This document shows, in pieces, positions 7,980 through 15,874 of a stretch of 21,839 nucleotides of DNA. The stretch lies in NCBI GenBank assembly GCA_041686485.1, contig JAWLDT010000045.1, positions 1 through 21,839 of the forward strand, in the 5' to 3' direction. Under the pieces are notes generated by a model. The model saw nothing but the letters and a program-made list of their open reading frames with translations, ran no database searches and was not told the DNA's origin. The position numbers were made by a program, and so were the translations under genes. Source of the stretch: PUPG01 sp041686485 (lineage in GTDB: Bacteria > Bacteroidota > Bacteroidia > Bacteroidales > UBA7960). Numbering within the stretch: the first letter of the stretch is position 1; every line of letters starts with the position of its first letter.

Positions 7980-10292
7980 ATGAAAACCATAATTCCCAAG
8001 TATTTAATCTTATTTCTGATCTTCTCAGGTTCTTCTTTGTATCTGGAAGCACAATACAGGACTGCAACAGATAACATTGCAGGCCTGGATCTTGAAGAAG
8101 TCAAACAGAAATATGAAAAAGCCATAGAAAAGGGTGACTCATCTTATACCATACATTATGCCGAAGCCCTCGTTATACAGAGTGAATTTGAAAGAGCTTT
8201 TGATATGTATGAAAAAGCAGATGAATTGGGCCTGGTTACTACCAAATACCAGAAAAGGGATTATGTGCACGCTGGCCGGCGTATTGGAAAAGAAACACCT
8301 TATACAGAAAATACAGGGTATTTTGATAAAAGCTGGGAAATGGACATTGACGTAAGTTCGTTTTGCAGTAACTCCCCTATGGAAGATTTTGCGCCCTTCT
8401 ACTGGAAGAACCTGTTGTTTATCACTTCATCAAGAAACGTTTCAGGCAAACAATATGAATTTACCCAGAATCCATTTCTTAATATACATATTTTCATTCA
8501 TGACTGTATTTCAGCGGACATGCCAGCTGCTCTTCCAGAAGGGATCAACACTGAAAACCATGATGGTCCTGTGGCTATTTCAGAAGATGGAAATCTGTTA
8601 ATCATAACAAGAAATCACCCGGAAATGTCCCCGGATGGGATTTACAATCTCTACCTTGATTATTATGTGAGAAAGGACAACAAATGGCGCGAGAGCCAAA
8701 AGTTTCCGCTTCATGATACAGAATTTTCTGTGCAGCATCCTTTTTATTGTGATCGTGACAGCTTGCTTTATTTTGCCTCTAATGTAGAAGGTGGCTATGG
8801 CGGATTTGATATTTATAAGTCGAAATGGCACGGGGATCAATGGGGCGAACCGGTAAATCTTGGGCCGGAAATTAACTCTTCCTATGATGAAGTTTTTCCC
8901 GCTCAGACTCCTGATGGCACACTCATATATGCCTCCAACCACCTTGAAACAATTGGCGGGCTGGATTTCGTATTGTTTCGTGACAGCACCAGGTACCTTT
9001 TCCCTGAGCCATTTAATACCGTTCATGATGATTTCAGTATCACATTCAAAAATGAAACATCGGGATATTTTGCCTCTAACCGGGACTTACAGGGGTTTAA
9101 CGATGATATATACGTTTTTGATATCATAGGTCCGCTATGGCCGGAATACGATTTTTACGTGGAAGTGCTGGATAAAGAAACGGAAGAGCCCCTGGAAGAT
9201 GTGTCGGTTTCCTTTTCAGCTGAACCTGCAGAAGGCGAAAAGCTGAGCTCAGATGAAGGCATCGTCTTTCTGCATAGTGGTCAGAAGGAATTCCATAACT
9301 ATCACTTTATGTTGTCAAAAGAAGGTTATCAGGATAAAGACGTCGTATCTGCCGATTTTTCAGAAAGAGATGGAGACTATGTAGTTACCTTGCGTATGGG
9401 GAAAATAATTGATCCTATCGCAGAAGAGGCTTTGGAAAGGGGTTATTTTGAAGTGTATTTTGATAATGACAGACCAGCCCCGGGGTCACGAAACCCTGAT
9501 ACAGATTTGGATTACGAACAGACCTACCATGCCTACATGCTCAGAAAAGATGATTACTACAGAAATAGCATGAATACGCAACAGGAGTTGGACGATTTTT
9601 TTGCAGATGTAGAAAAAGGCATGGAACAGCTGGAGTGGCTGGCGGGCTATCTGGAAGATGAGATGGATCAATCCAACAGCTATACCATCATCTTTACTTC
9701 CCACGCAAGTCCCCTGGCCAGTAGTGAATACAACTTGATTCTGTCTCAAAGGCGTTTTGTTTCCGTTGAAAATTATATACAAGACTGGGATGACGGAGCG
9801 CTACAAGGATTTATTGAGAGGGGCAAATTGGATTATGAAAATAATCCGTTTGGAGATACGCAGGCAAGACCTGGTGTTTCTTCCGAAAGAGATGACCCTG
9901 CAAGGTCTGTTTACAGCGTCGAGGCAGCCCGGGAAAGAAGGGTAACTATAGAATGGCGAAGAAACGATGATAGTGAAACAGGGTCATCATACATCCGGGA
10001 AAACCCGGATATTCAAAAGGAACTGGTTCCACCTGATCAGGAAAATTCTTTTGCTACAGAAGAAGAATACCATATTATCATAGCAAGCTTTAGGCGGGAG
10101 CAAGATGCCCTTGAAGAAGTCAGACAGTTGCGCGAACAGTATTCAGCCAATGTGAGGGTACTGCCCCTGTCGGATAACGGACGATACCGGGTCAGTTATG
10201 GCAACTATACCAGTATGGAAGATGCCAATGCTGCCCTGCAAAGCATAAAAAGAAACATCAGAAACGACGCATGGGTTCTGGTTTTGGAATAG
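7980..10292 (+). CDS. PorE-like TPR/beta-propeller/OmpA-like protein with C-terminal SPOR domain
   Basis: A 770-residue protein from ATG 7980, chosen because AGGA at 7972-7975 lies just upstream and a clean signal peptide ending near LEAQ follows; an in-frame GTG at 7956 is the alternative. Visible order: TPR-like helices (about 35-85); PD40/WD40-like propeller (about 110-385, with YFASNVEGGYGGFDIY and an IYASN repeat); carboxypeptidase-regulatory-like domain (about 390-475); OmpA-like domain (about 486-662, with YNLILSQRRFVSVENYI and RERRVTIEWR); SPOR domain (about 696-770, EEYHIIIASFRREQDA to AWVLVLE). In PorE of the type IX system the first four domains link the secretion ring to peptidoglycan. 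The extra SPOR domain should bind glycan strands stripped of stem peptides. In the OmpA-like domain the usual GHTD Asp is Ser (SHAS, S577) while the RR pair (591-592) is kept. Probably co-transcribed with the adhesin and PorP-like genes as a wall anchor for that module. Confidence 0.85.
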   Translation: MKTIIPKYLILFLIFSGSSLYLEAQYRTATDNIAGLDLEEVKQKYEKAIEKGDSSYTIHYAEALVIQSEFERAFDMYEKADELGLVTTKYQKRDYVHAGRRIGKETPYTENTGYFDKSWEMDIDVSSFCSNSPMEDFAPFYWKNLLFITSSRNVSGKQYEFTQNPFLNIHIFIHDCISADMPAALPEGINTENHDGPVAISEDGNLLIITRNHPEMSPDGIYNLYLDYYVRKDNKWRESQKFPLHDTEFSVQHPFYCDRDSLLYFASNVEGGYGGFDIYKSKWHGDQWGEPVNLGPEINSSYDEVFPAQTPDGTLIYASNHLETIGGLDFVLFRDSTRYLFPEPFNTVHDDFSITFKNETSGYFASNRDLQGFNDDIYVFDIIGPLWPEYDFYVEVLDKETEEPLEDVSVSFSAEPAEGEKLSSDEGIVFLHSGQKEFHNYHFMLSKEGYQDKDVVSADFSERDGDYVVTLRMGKIIDPIAEEALERGYFEVYFDNDRPAPGSRNPDTDLDYEQTYHAYMLRKDDYYRNSMNTQQELDDFFADVEKGMEQLEWLAGYLEDEMDQSNSYTIIFTSHASPLASSEYNLILSQRRFVSVENYIQDWDDGALQGFIERGKLDYENNPFGDTQARPGVSSERDDPARSVYSVEAARERRVTIEWRRNDDSETGSSYIRENPDIQKELVPPDQENSFATEEEYHIIIASFRREQDALEEVRQLREQYSANVRVLPLSDNGRYRVSYGNYTSMEDANAALQSIKRNIRNDAWVLVLE

Positions 10293-10336
10293 ACTTGGAA
10301 TTCGTTGAGTCATTAACCATTTGGTGACTGTAATAA

Positions 10337-10597
10337 TCGCATAAGCGCGACATGGATCATCCGGAAAAGAACACCATGCGCAAAACCATCCATAACTATA
10401 CCCTGCAGGGAGATCATGCCCTGGATAAAAGGAAAAGGCTGCTTCGCCTTCGTGATGAGGAAGAAAACAGAAACCTCGTATATGACCGGCAGCTGCTTTA
10501 CGTAGCCTGTACCCGGGCCATGCACCGCTTGTATGTGACACACACAGGGGAGATAAGCGCGTACCTGCCAAAAGATTCATTGGCTGATGCTTCGTAA
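10337..10597 (+). pseudogene. C-terminal fragment of a superfamily I (UvrD/HelD-like) helicase
   Basis: The frame is open from after a TAA at 10334-10336, with its first ATG at 10352, and encodes about 81 residues. Its second half, YDRQLLYVACTRAMHRLYV, followed by THTGEISAYLP, matches the C-terminal end of UvrD/Rep/HelD-type helicases (motif VI region LLYVACTRAMxxL, then a GExSxxLP tail). Everything upstream that such a helicase needs (Walker A, DExx box and other motifs) is absent: the preceding sequence is the unrelated PorE-like gene. I therefore read it as a relic left by deletion or rearrangement, not a working enzyme. A small standalone protein cannot be excluded. The stop lies inside an 8-bp direct repeat (CTTCGTAA at 10590-10597 and 10605-10612). 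Confidence 0.6.
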
Positions 10598-10665
10598 GGC
10601 GATACTTCGTAAAGCCTCTTTTGCCTATAGAAGTTCTTCTCCCAAAACAAAGGTGCAGCAAACTT

Positions 10666-10690
10666 AATGCTTATAACCGAATGCTTATAA
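10666..10690. repeat. Tandem 11-bp direct repeat AATGCTTATAA
   Basis: AATGCTTATAA occurs at 10666-10676 and again, identically, at 10680-10690, separated by CCG, giving a 14-bp period. It abuts the left arm of the terminator hairpin. It could be a slippage product or a pair of binding sites; nothing else supports either. Confidence 0.5.
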
Positions 10691-10696
10691 TAAAAA

Positions 10697-10734
10697 CAGC
10701 CCCCTACCGGAACTGTATAGGGGGCTGCTTTTGT
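10697..10734. terminator. Bidirectional rho-independent terminator
   Basis: CAGCCCCCTA (10697-10706) pairs with TAGGGGGCTG (10718-10727) in a perfect 10-bp GC-rich stem with an 11-base loop. The plus strand continues CTTTTGTT and the minus strand gives TTTTTATTAT, so both directions have a T-tract. It lies between the plus-strand PorE-like gene/helicase relic and the end of the minus-strand lipoprotein gene, which is exactly where convergent transcripts would need stopping. Confidence 0.85.
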
Positions 10735-10859
10735 TCAAAGCTAAAGAAAAAACGATTGTTGATGTGTTCCTTGCATAATGCGTGTCTGATATCAGAATGC
10801 AGACATGCTTGTTATTTTGAAATTATAATTGTTATTTATACAGGTAGCTTGCTATGGAC

Positions 10860-12047
10860 CTACAATCCGATGGTCCAGCCTTGTGCCCAATCAGGAACAG
10901 CTGTACCGGCACCGGCACCGGTTGCATTCTCATCAATCGTAAATACAGCTTCATGTGATTCATCAGTAACCACATCGCCGTCCGTATTTTTAACTACTAA
11001 TATAGTCGGTATATCCATAAAATGAATGTTTGTCACTTTTAAAAGCTCATTCCCGATGTTGTCAATTGATTCATCGCTTCTGACTTCGATTCCTGTGGCC
11101 CAGTCTTTCACTACAACATTATCAATACTTCCTGCAGTACCGGCTCTCAGCATCATTGCCTGCGGTTCAGGACCCTGATCTCCGCTGCCGATAAGCGTTA
11201 CATTTGATATTGTTGGGTTTGATGTCGGGGTAGCTGAAAAATCTTGTGACCAACTGTCACACTCCATTCCTCTGTTCCCAAAACCCATGTTATTTAAGCC
11301 ATACCAGTACTGTCCGCCTCCGGTCCAGCCTTCTGTCCAGTCGAACATATCGTCTTCAGCACTTGATGAAACGATGTAATTTGCGTGTACAGTACCACCG
11401 TAAAACTCAATGGGGTCATCAGAGCATTCATAAATTTGTACATATTCGATCTCTGTTCCGCTACCTACGCCAAATAATGAAAATCCGTTGTATTCTTTTT
11501 CGCTGTTAAAAGCAGCACCAGTATATTCAAGTCTTAAATATGTAACGCTACCGGAATTGTCATCGTCAATGTCTCCACCATACGGCACATCACCAACTTC
11601 TGACATACCACCACCAGAGTTGCAGGTAGCTCTTCCGCAAATTACCAGCCCCCCCCAGTCGCCGCGACTTGGATTCTCAAGACCGGAAGTCATTACCACC
11701 GGCTCATCTTGTGTTCCGTTCACAAAGATTTGTGCACCCTGCTCCACAATAATTGCAGCAGAGGTACCACCTGAAGCTTCGATTCTTGTACCGGCAGGAA
11801 TAGTTAAAGAAGCATCCTCTTTTACATTGATCAAACCGCTTAAATTGTAAACTTTTGATGCATCCAATGTTGTCGCTTCCGTAATGTCTCCTTTCCAGTC
11901 TTCATGGCTAAGGTCGGGTTCCGTGTTGTCATCATCATTGTCTTTTTCACAGGATGTTGTCATAATCGATAATCCCAACATCGCTATTAACAAGAATGAT
12001 GTGTTTGCCAGTGATAATTTGAAAAAATTTCTTTTCATTTTTTGCAT
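10860..12047 (-). CDS. Beta-helix surface lipoprotein, partner of the TonB-dependent receptor
   Basis: A 395-residue precursor with a lipoprotein signal (IMTTSC, Cys33) followed by an acidic run, EKDNDDDNTEPD. This resembles the lipoprotein export signal that sends Bacteroidota lipoproteins to the cell surface. An in-frame ATG at 12038 is an equally possible start. The body looks like a right-handed parallel beta-helix: LINVKEDASLTIPAGTRIEA, IIVEQGAQIFVNGT, DWGGLVICGRA, then YLRLEYTGA, IEYVQIYECSDDPIEFYGG and NVTLIGSG. No catalytic motif is evident. Proteins of this type in Bacteroidota are often found next to a TonB-dependent receptor, as here. I infer a surface substrate-capture role comparable to SusD, though the fold is unrelated; substrate unknown. 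The promoter at 12072-12144 matches that of the receptor, suggesting co-regulation. Confidence 0.8.
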   Translation of the reverse strand: MQKMKRNFFKLSLANTSFLLIAMLGLSIMTTSCEKDNDDDNTEPDLSHEDWKGDITEATTLDASKVYNLSGLINVKEDASLTIPAGTRIEASGGTSAAIIVEQGAQIFVNGTQDEPVVMTSGLENPSRGDWGGLVICGRATCNSGGGMSEVGDVPYGGDIDDDNSGSVTYLRLEYTGAAFNSEKEYNGFSLFGVGSGTEIEYVQIYECSDDPIEFYGGTVHANYIVSSSAEDDMFDWTEGWTGGGQYWYGLNNMGFGNRGMECDSWSQDFSATPTSNPTISNVTLIGSGDQGPEPQAMMLRAGTAGSIDNVVVKDWATGIEVRSDESIDNIGNELLKVTNIHFMDIPTILVVKNTDGDVVTDESHEAVFTIDENATGAGAGTAVPDWAQGWTIGL

Positions 12048-12071
12048 TTTTTGGGGTTAATGAATACAGTG

Positions 12072-12144
12072 CAAATGTACCGCTGGTTTTTTCATATCAC
12101 GTTAGGTTTATCTTACTATATTGTTACGTTTAGATAACATCGTT
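12072..12144 (-). promoter_or_regulatory. Promoter box plus 11-bp-phased repeat array upstream of lipoprotein
   Basis: On the minus strand TACATTTG (12079-12072) fits the Bacteroidota -7 consensus TAnnTTTG exactly and lies 25 bases before the ATG at 12047. No TTTG is seen at the expected -33 position. Instead, read on the plus strand, units begin every 11 bases at 12101 (GTTAGGTTTAT), 12112 (CTTACTATATT), 12123 (GTTACGTTTAG) and, degenerate, 12134 (ATAACATCGTT). The first unit starts 22 bases beyond the box. Tandem direct repeats at about one helical turn are the site type used by OmpR/PhoB-family response regulators, which can substitute for an upstream promoter element. The regulator is inferred; the repeat phase is seen. 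Confidence 0.55.
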
Positions 12145-12280
12145 TTGGTTTGTGACGACGAGGTGAAATACAAGGAGTCAGGACGAAAGTATGCACAATG
12201 CCTTCCCGGTTGATTTTGTTATTCGTATAATGTAATGATGGATAGGATATAGATTAATAAGCGAATCAGCGGCCTTGCTT

Positions 12281-15076
12281 TCAAAACTTATAACTCATAC
12301 TAAGGTTGATTCCCATGCCTTTTTTATACGACATAATCGTAATGTCTCTGTCAGAATTTGCCTGGTAAGTCTCAATTTTGGGGTTTAATATATTTTTTAG
12401 GCTAACTCCAAGAGATAGGTTGTTAAATTCTGACTTAATGATCAAATCCAGTGAGCCAAAAGCTTTATCAATCATATTCCCACGTTGATTGGTCCCAATA
12501 GCATAGATTCTGTCGGAAAAATAACCGTAGGAAAGTGTTGTCATCAGTTTGTTTTGGCTTTCCTGCCATTTCTTTACCCAGGTGATGTCTGTATTTATGA
12601 GCATATCGGAAGCACCTGTAAATCTTGCCTTGTCATGCGTAAACTGAACCATATAATTTGTTTCTTCCTGTATTTTTTCAGAATTCAATTCTTGTTCAGT
12701 GTGCATATAAGCAATATTGAATCCGGCAAGTAAAATATTATACTGATTATTGATCAAATTCTTACGTGCTTCCAGTTCTATGCCGGCAACATGTCCCCGG
12801 TTGCCGGTATTTAAAAATGAAATATCATTCGTTGCCGAGGAAATGGTAACTTCATTGATCGGATTCACTATGTGTTTCCCAAATATACCTAAGGCAATAA
12901 TTTCACCCCTGCCCGGGAACAATTCCCATTTAACATCCACATTGTAGTTCTCCGATTGATATAGATCCGGATTCCCAAGTTTTACCTGCGTAACATCTTC
13001 ATATATAAACAATGCGCGTTCCTTGAACTGAGGCAGGGTATACGTTTTACTTGCCGCAAATCTCAGGTTTTGTCTTTCATTGATCTTGTACCTGGTGGTA
13101 ATACTCGGCAAAAACTCAAAAGTTTCAATCGCATCACTTTTGTCAGAGGGATCTAATTGGGTGTTCCAGGAAACTTCCTGGTGAATGTATTCACCGCGCA
13201 GGCCGATCAAGGCAGTAAGCGCGGGGCTGATCTTATATTCTGCATTCATAAAACCCCCATGAATGATTTGTGTTCCACCATAAACCTGTGGATCTAATGC
13301 AGACGGAACCTGATGCGAACCCCTGAAGGTTTCGATTCTGAAGAAATTCCCTTTGTCCAGGTTTTCCTGGTTAAAGAAAGACGATAAATGATCCGGATCA
13401 ACGACCGTATTTCTTTGATCTGTATGAATCCTGAAATTAAACTGGGTCGCTTCAAAATCTCTTAGCTTATAGCGACCCGTATAGCCCAGGCTTAGTTTTA
13501 ATCTGTATGTCTGAGGATTATCTGTCCCTTCAGAATCTGATAAGAAGGTATAATCAAGTTTGGTATTTAAAGCAAATTCTTGTTCGTTTAAATAATGATA
13601 ATACCTGTGATTATCCGTAATCTGATTTTGTCCAAACACATAATCGCCGCTATCCACCATTCTGAAAGTGTTTTGTAAACGATCCGGAATGTCGCTGGAA
13701 ATCGTATTATATGCCAATCCCCATGAAAGGTCAGCGGAACGATTGATTTCATGACTTCCTAAAAGCTGATTTATAAGCAGCGTATTTTTTTCATAAGAAA
13801 AGCGCTGCAATAGTCCATTATCATGATCGGCGATATCGAGGATGGTGCCGTTATAAAACTCGGAAGAATTGCCTGCAGAGTTTATGAATAAGAAATTATA
13901 ATTGATCTTGTTATGCCGGTCAATTCTGTGACCCAGATTTAACATTCCTGTTGTATTTGGTTTATATGAATAGGATGTCATTCTAAGGTCTTTAGCTGGA
14001 TAGCCGTTACTGTTAACATTTAATGATAAGCCCTCTTTCGTGGAAAAGTCATTGCTAAATCCTAACACGGCAAAATAATTAAGATCCTTATGGTCTCCCA
14101 GATTATGTTTGTTACCTCCTGATACAGTATAACCTGAGCCAACAGGAGTCATAAAAACCGGTTCATGGCCATAGTCAAAATCATATTCGGCTATGGTGTT
14201 CGGGGGACTTGAGGTATGAAACCCAACATAATCCGGCCCATCCTTCAACGGGAATGTATTTTCGTTTACTGCCCGGGTATTCATTTTGCCCTCAAGATCT
14301 ATATTGATATAGCTGTCCCCGGAAAAATCTTTTGATATGATATCCACATTCCCTCCGGCAAAGTCACCATAAAAATGGTTGTTGTACACTTTATCAACAG
14401 ACAAATATTCCACGATATCGGTGGTAAAAATTTCAAGGGAAATATTCTTTTGCTCCGGATTGTTTGATGGAATAGGTAAGCCGTTGAGCGTTGTTGAGTT
14501 ATATCTGTCGCCCAGGCCGCGTACATAGATATCATTGCTGCCTTCTACTTTAGAAATACCCGTAATTTTGGTTACGGCTGTTGCCACATCGCTGACGCCT
14601 TTACGGGAGAGCTCCTGAGCTCCTATTTGCTGGAACATTTCAGTAGCTTTTTGTCTTTCCAATAACAAAAGATTTTCGTATTGCCGGTTAATTTCTGCCA
14701 CAACCTCGACCTTTCCCAGTACCTGCGATTGTGTTTCCAGGTCGACCCTGATTTCGGTTGATTGCCCTGCAACAACCTCTATATTTTTAATATGTTCGGT
14801 CTTGTATGAAATGTAGGAGATTCTTAAATCATGGTTGCCGGCATGCAACCCCGTAATTTCAAAAATTCCGTCAAAATTTGTAGTAGTCCCTTTATTATCT
14901 GTTCCGGCTATAACAATACTCGCTCCAGGCAGGGTTTCCCCCGACGCCTTATCTTTAACCACTCCATGTATGCTTCCCGTTTGGGATAAGCCCGGCAAGG
15001 AAACAAAAAGAAATAAGGTGATGGCAACAGGGAAGGCTTTAAGTAGCTTAAAATCAGCAAGTATAAATTTGTGCAT
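12281..15076 (-). CDS. TonB-dependent outer-membrane receptor
   Basis: 931 residues, full length for the family. There is a signal peptide (cleavage near LPGLSQ), then a carboxypeptidase-regulatory-like domain (about 36-117, GVVKDKASGETLPGASIVI to ISYISYK) as is usual in Bacteroidota. The plug follows (about 140-255: AQELSRKGVSDVATAVTKITG, DIYVRGLGDRYNSTTLNG, GNVDIISKD). A large beta-barrel ends in a C-terminal Phe (SMSYKF). It takes up a ligand across the outer membrane using TonB/ExbBD energy. No SusD-type gene adjoins; instead a beta-helix lipoprotein gene follows 233 bases downstream on the same strand. The receptor has its own promoter box (15096-15103) and phased array. The substrate cannot be read from sequence; the phased array hints at a nutrient-response regulator of the PhoB type. 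Confidence 0.93.
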   Translation of the reverse strand: MHKFILADFKLLKAFPVAITLFLFVSLPGLSQTGSIHGVVKDKASGETLPGASIVIAGTDNKGTTTNFDGIFEITGLHAGNHDLRISYISYKTEHIKNIEVVAGQSTEIRVDLETQSQVLGKVEVVAEINRQYENLLLLERQKATEMFQQIGAQELSRKGVSDVATAVTKITGISKVEGSNDIYVRGLGDRYNSTTLNGLPIPSNNPEQKNISLEIFTTDIVEYLSVDKVYNNHFYGDFAGGNVDIISKDFSGDSYINIDLEGKMNTRAVNENTFPLKDGPDYVGFHTSSPPNTIAEYDFDYGHEPVFMTPVGSGYTVSGGNKHNLGDHKDLNYFAVLGFSNDFSTKEGLSLNVNSNGYPAKDLRMTSYSYKPNTTGMLNLGHRIDRHNKINYNFLFINSAGNSSEFYNGTILDIADHDNGLLQRFSYEKNTLLINQLLGSHEINRSADLSWGLAYNTISSDIPDRLQNTFRMVDSGDYVFGQNQITDNHRYYHYLNEQEFALNTKLDYTFLSDSEGTDNPQTYRLKLSLGYTGRYKLRDFEATQFNFRIHTDQRNTVVDPDHLSSFFNQENLDKGNFFRIETFRGSHQVPSALDPQVYGGTQIIHGGFMNAEYKISPALTALIGLRGEYIHQEVSWNTQLDPSDKSDAIETFEFLPSITTRYKINERQNLRFAASKTYTLPQFKERALFIYEDVTQVKLGNPDLYQSENYNVDVKWELFPGRGEIIALGIFGKHIVNPINEVTISSATNDISFLNTGNRGHVAGIELEARKNLINNQYNILLAGFNIAYMHTEQELNSEKIQEETNYMVQFTHDKARFTGASDMLINTDITWVKKWQESQNKLMTTLSYGYFSDRIYAIGTNQRGNMIDKAFGSLDLIIKSEFNNLSLGVSLKNILNPKIETYQANSDRDITIMSYKKGMGINLSMSYKF

Positions 15077-15095
15077 AGTCGATAGTGTTATAGAT

Positions 15096-15168
15096 CAAAA
15101 GTATTCCTTACAAATAGTTTCTACGTTACAGAATTATTAGCTTATTATTATAAGTATGTTAAGAGAAG
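15096..15168 (-). promoter_or_regulatory. Promoter box plus 11-bp-phased repeat array upstream of TonB receptor
   Basis: On the minus strand TACTTTTG (15103-15096) fits TAnnTTTG and lies 20 bases from the receptor ATG. Read on the plus strand, units with TTA at the same offset begin every 11 bases: 15125 (GTTACAGAATT), 15136 (ATTAGCTTATT), 15147 (ATTATAAGTAT) and 15158 (GTTAAGAGAAG). The first unit starts 22 bases from the edge of the box, the same spacing as at the lipoprotein promoter (12079 to 12101). No -33 TTTG element is seen. The AT-rich background makes single matches cheap; the shared spacing and phase are what support the call. Confidence 0.5.
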
Positions 15169-15204
15169 GTTGTGTGAAAAGTTTTCAGAATTGCCTGGAG
15201 ATAA

Positions 15205-15231
15205 AACAAAGATGACCCGACTGGTGTCGGG
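15205..15231 (-). terminator. Possible terminator of the MORN-like gene
   Basis: CCCGAC (15216-15221) and GTCGGG (15226-15231) form a perfect 6-bp stem with a four-base loop. On the minus strand it is followed by the T-rich TCATCTTTGTTTT. It sits about 120 bases beyond the stop of the minus-strand gene ending at 15352 and upstream of the receptor promoter, so it would insulate the two. The distance and imperfect T-run limit confidence. Confidence 0.45.
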
Positions 15232-15351
15232 GGAAATCCATGAAAGCTATGTTTTGCAGGGAATTACAATATGAAACCAGGGGGGCTCTTGCGTAAGAAT
15301 AGTGATTGTGAAAAGCCGGGCTAAAGAATAGAAATGGTAATGGCTGAATGC

Positions 15352-15801
15352 TTAATATGTTTTACTTTCGATCAACTTTCCATCTTCATCGAACATTTCC
15401 CAGGTGCCTGCTTTTTCTCCATCTTCGTAATGAAGAATATACCTGAGATTTCCGTTGTCATCCCAGATCCTCCATTCTCCATGTTTATCATCCCGGCGAT
15501 AATGCGCCATTGAAATCATGACATTGTTTTCGTTATATTGAATCCACTTGCCATGCTTTTGTCCATCCCGGAAAGATCTTATTTCTTTAACGTTCCCGTT
15601 TTCATAATAATGTTCTGACTCTCCATGAGGCTTGCCATTGAGAATTACCATTCTGGTTTTGATCTCGCCATCATCATATTTTTCGGTTAATGTACCCGAA
15701 AACAGATTGCCGTCAAGGTAATAGTATCCATCTTCCTTTATTTCCTGAGCATATAGTGATGATATGGATAGGGTAAGCAAAAAAACAAAAAAGAGCCTCA
15801 T
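15352..15801 (-). CDS. Exported MORN-variant (YwqK-like) repeat protein
   Basis: 149 residues with a signal peptide (cleavage near SLYAQE, residue 19). Four to five degenerate repeats of about 23 residues follow, with the pattern HGxWxxYxENGNxxxxxxYxDG, for example GKPHGESEHYYENGNVKEI (57-75), KHGKWIQYNENNVM (82-95), KHGEWRIWDDNGNLR (106-120) and KAGTWEMFDEDGKL (130-143). This is the MORN-repeat variant found in proteins often labelled YwqK-family antitoxin. There is no toxin gene nearby and the protein is exported, so I do not call it an antitoxin. Its function is unknown; such repeats form short beta-hairpins likely used for binding. It lies 73 bases after the small exported protein gene on the same strand. 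Confidence 0.8.
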   Translation of the reverse strand: MRLFFVFLLTLSISSLYAQEIKEDGYYYLDGNLFSGTLTEKYDDGEIKTRMVILNGKPHGESEHYYENGNVKEIRSFRDGQKHGKWIQYNENNVMISMAHYRRDDKHGEWRIWDDNGNLRYILHYEDGEKAGTWEMFDEDGKLIESKTY

Positions 15802-15824
15802 AGTTATATCTGTAGATCATAAAA

Positions 15825-15856
15825 TAATAATGACAATAAAAATACTGTCATTATTA
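15825..15856. repeat. Perfect 11-bp inverted repeat between two minus-strand genes
   Basis: TAATAATGACA (15825-15835) and TGTCATTATTA (15846-15856) are exact inverted copies with a 10-base AT-rich spacer. They sit in the 73-base gap between the gene ending at 15875 and the gene starting at 15801. On the minus strand TTTTATG follows, so it may be a weak, AT-rich terminator or attenuator for the upstream gene. Equally, the symmetric TGACA half-sites could be a dimeric regulator's operator for the downstream gene. Confidence 0.6.
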
Positions 15857-15874
15857 CGAATAAGCAAATTGTTT

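Noticed and set aside
15352..15801. Antitoxin of a toxin-antitoxin pair, from YwqK-family resemblance
   Set aside because: The protein has a signal peptide and no adjacent toxin-like gene; the label would come only from the repeat type.
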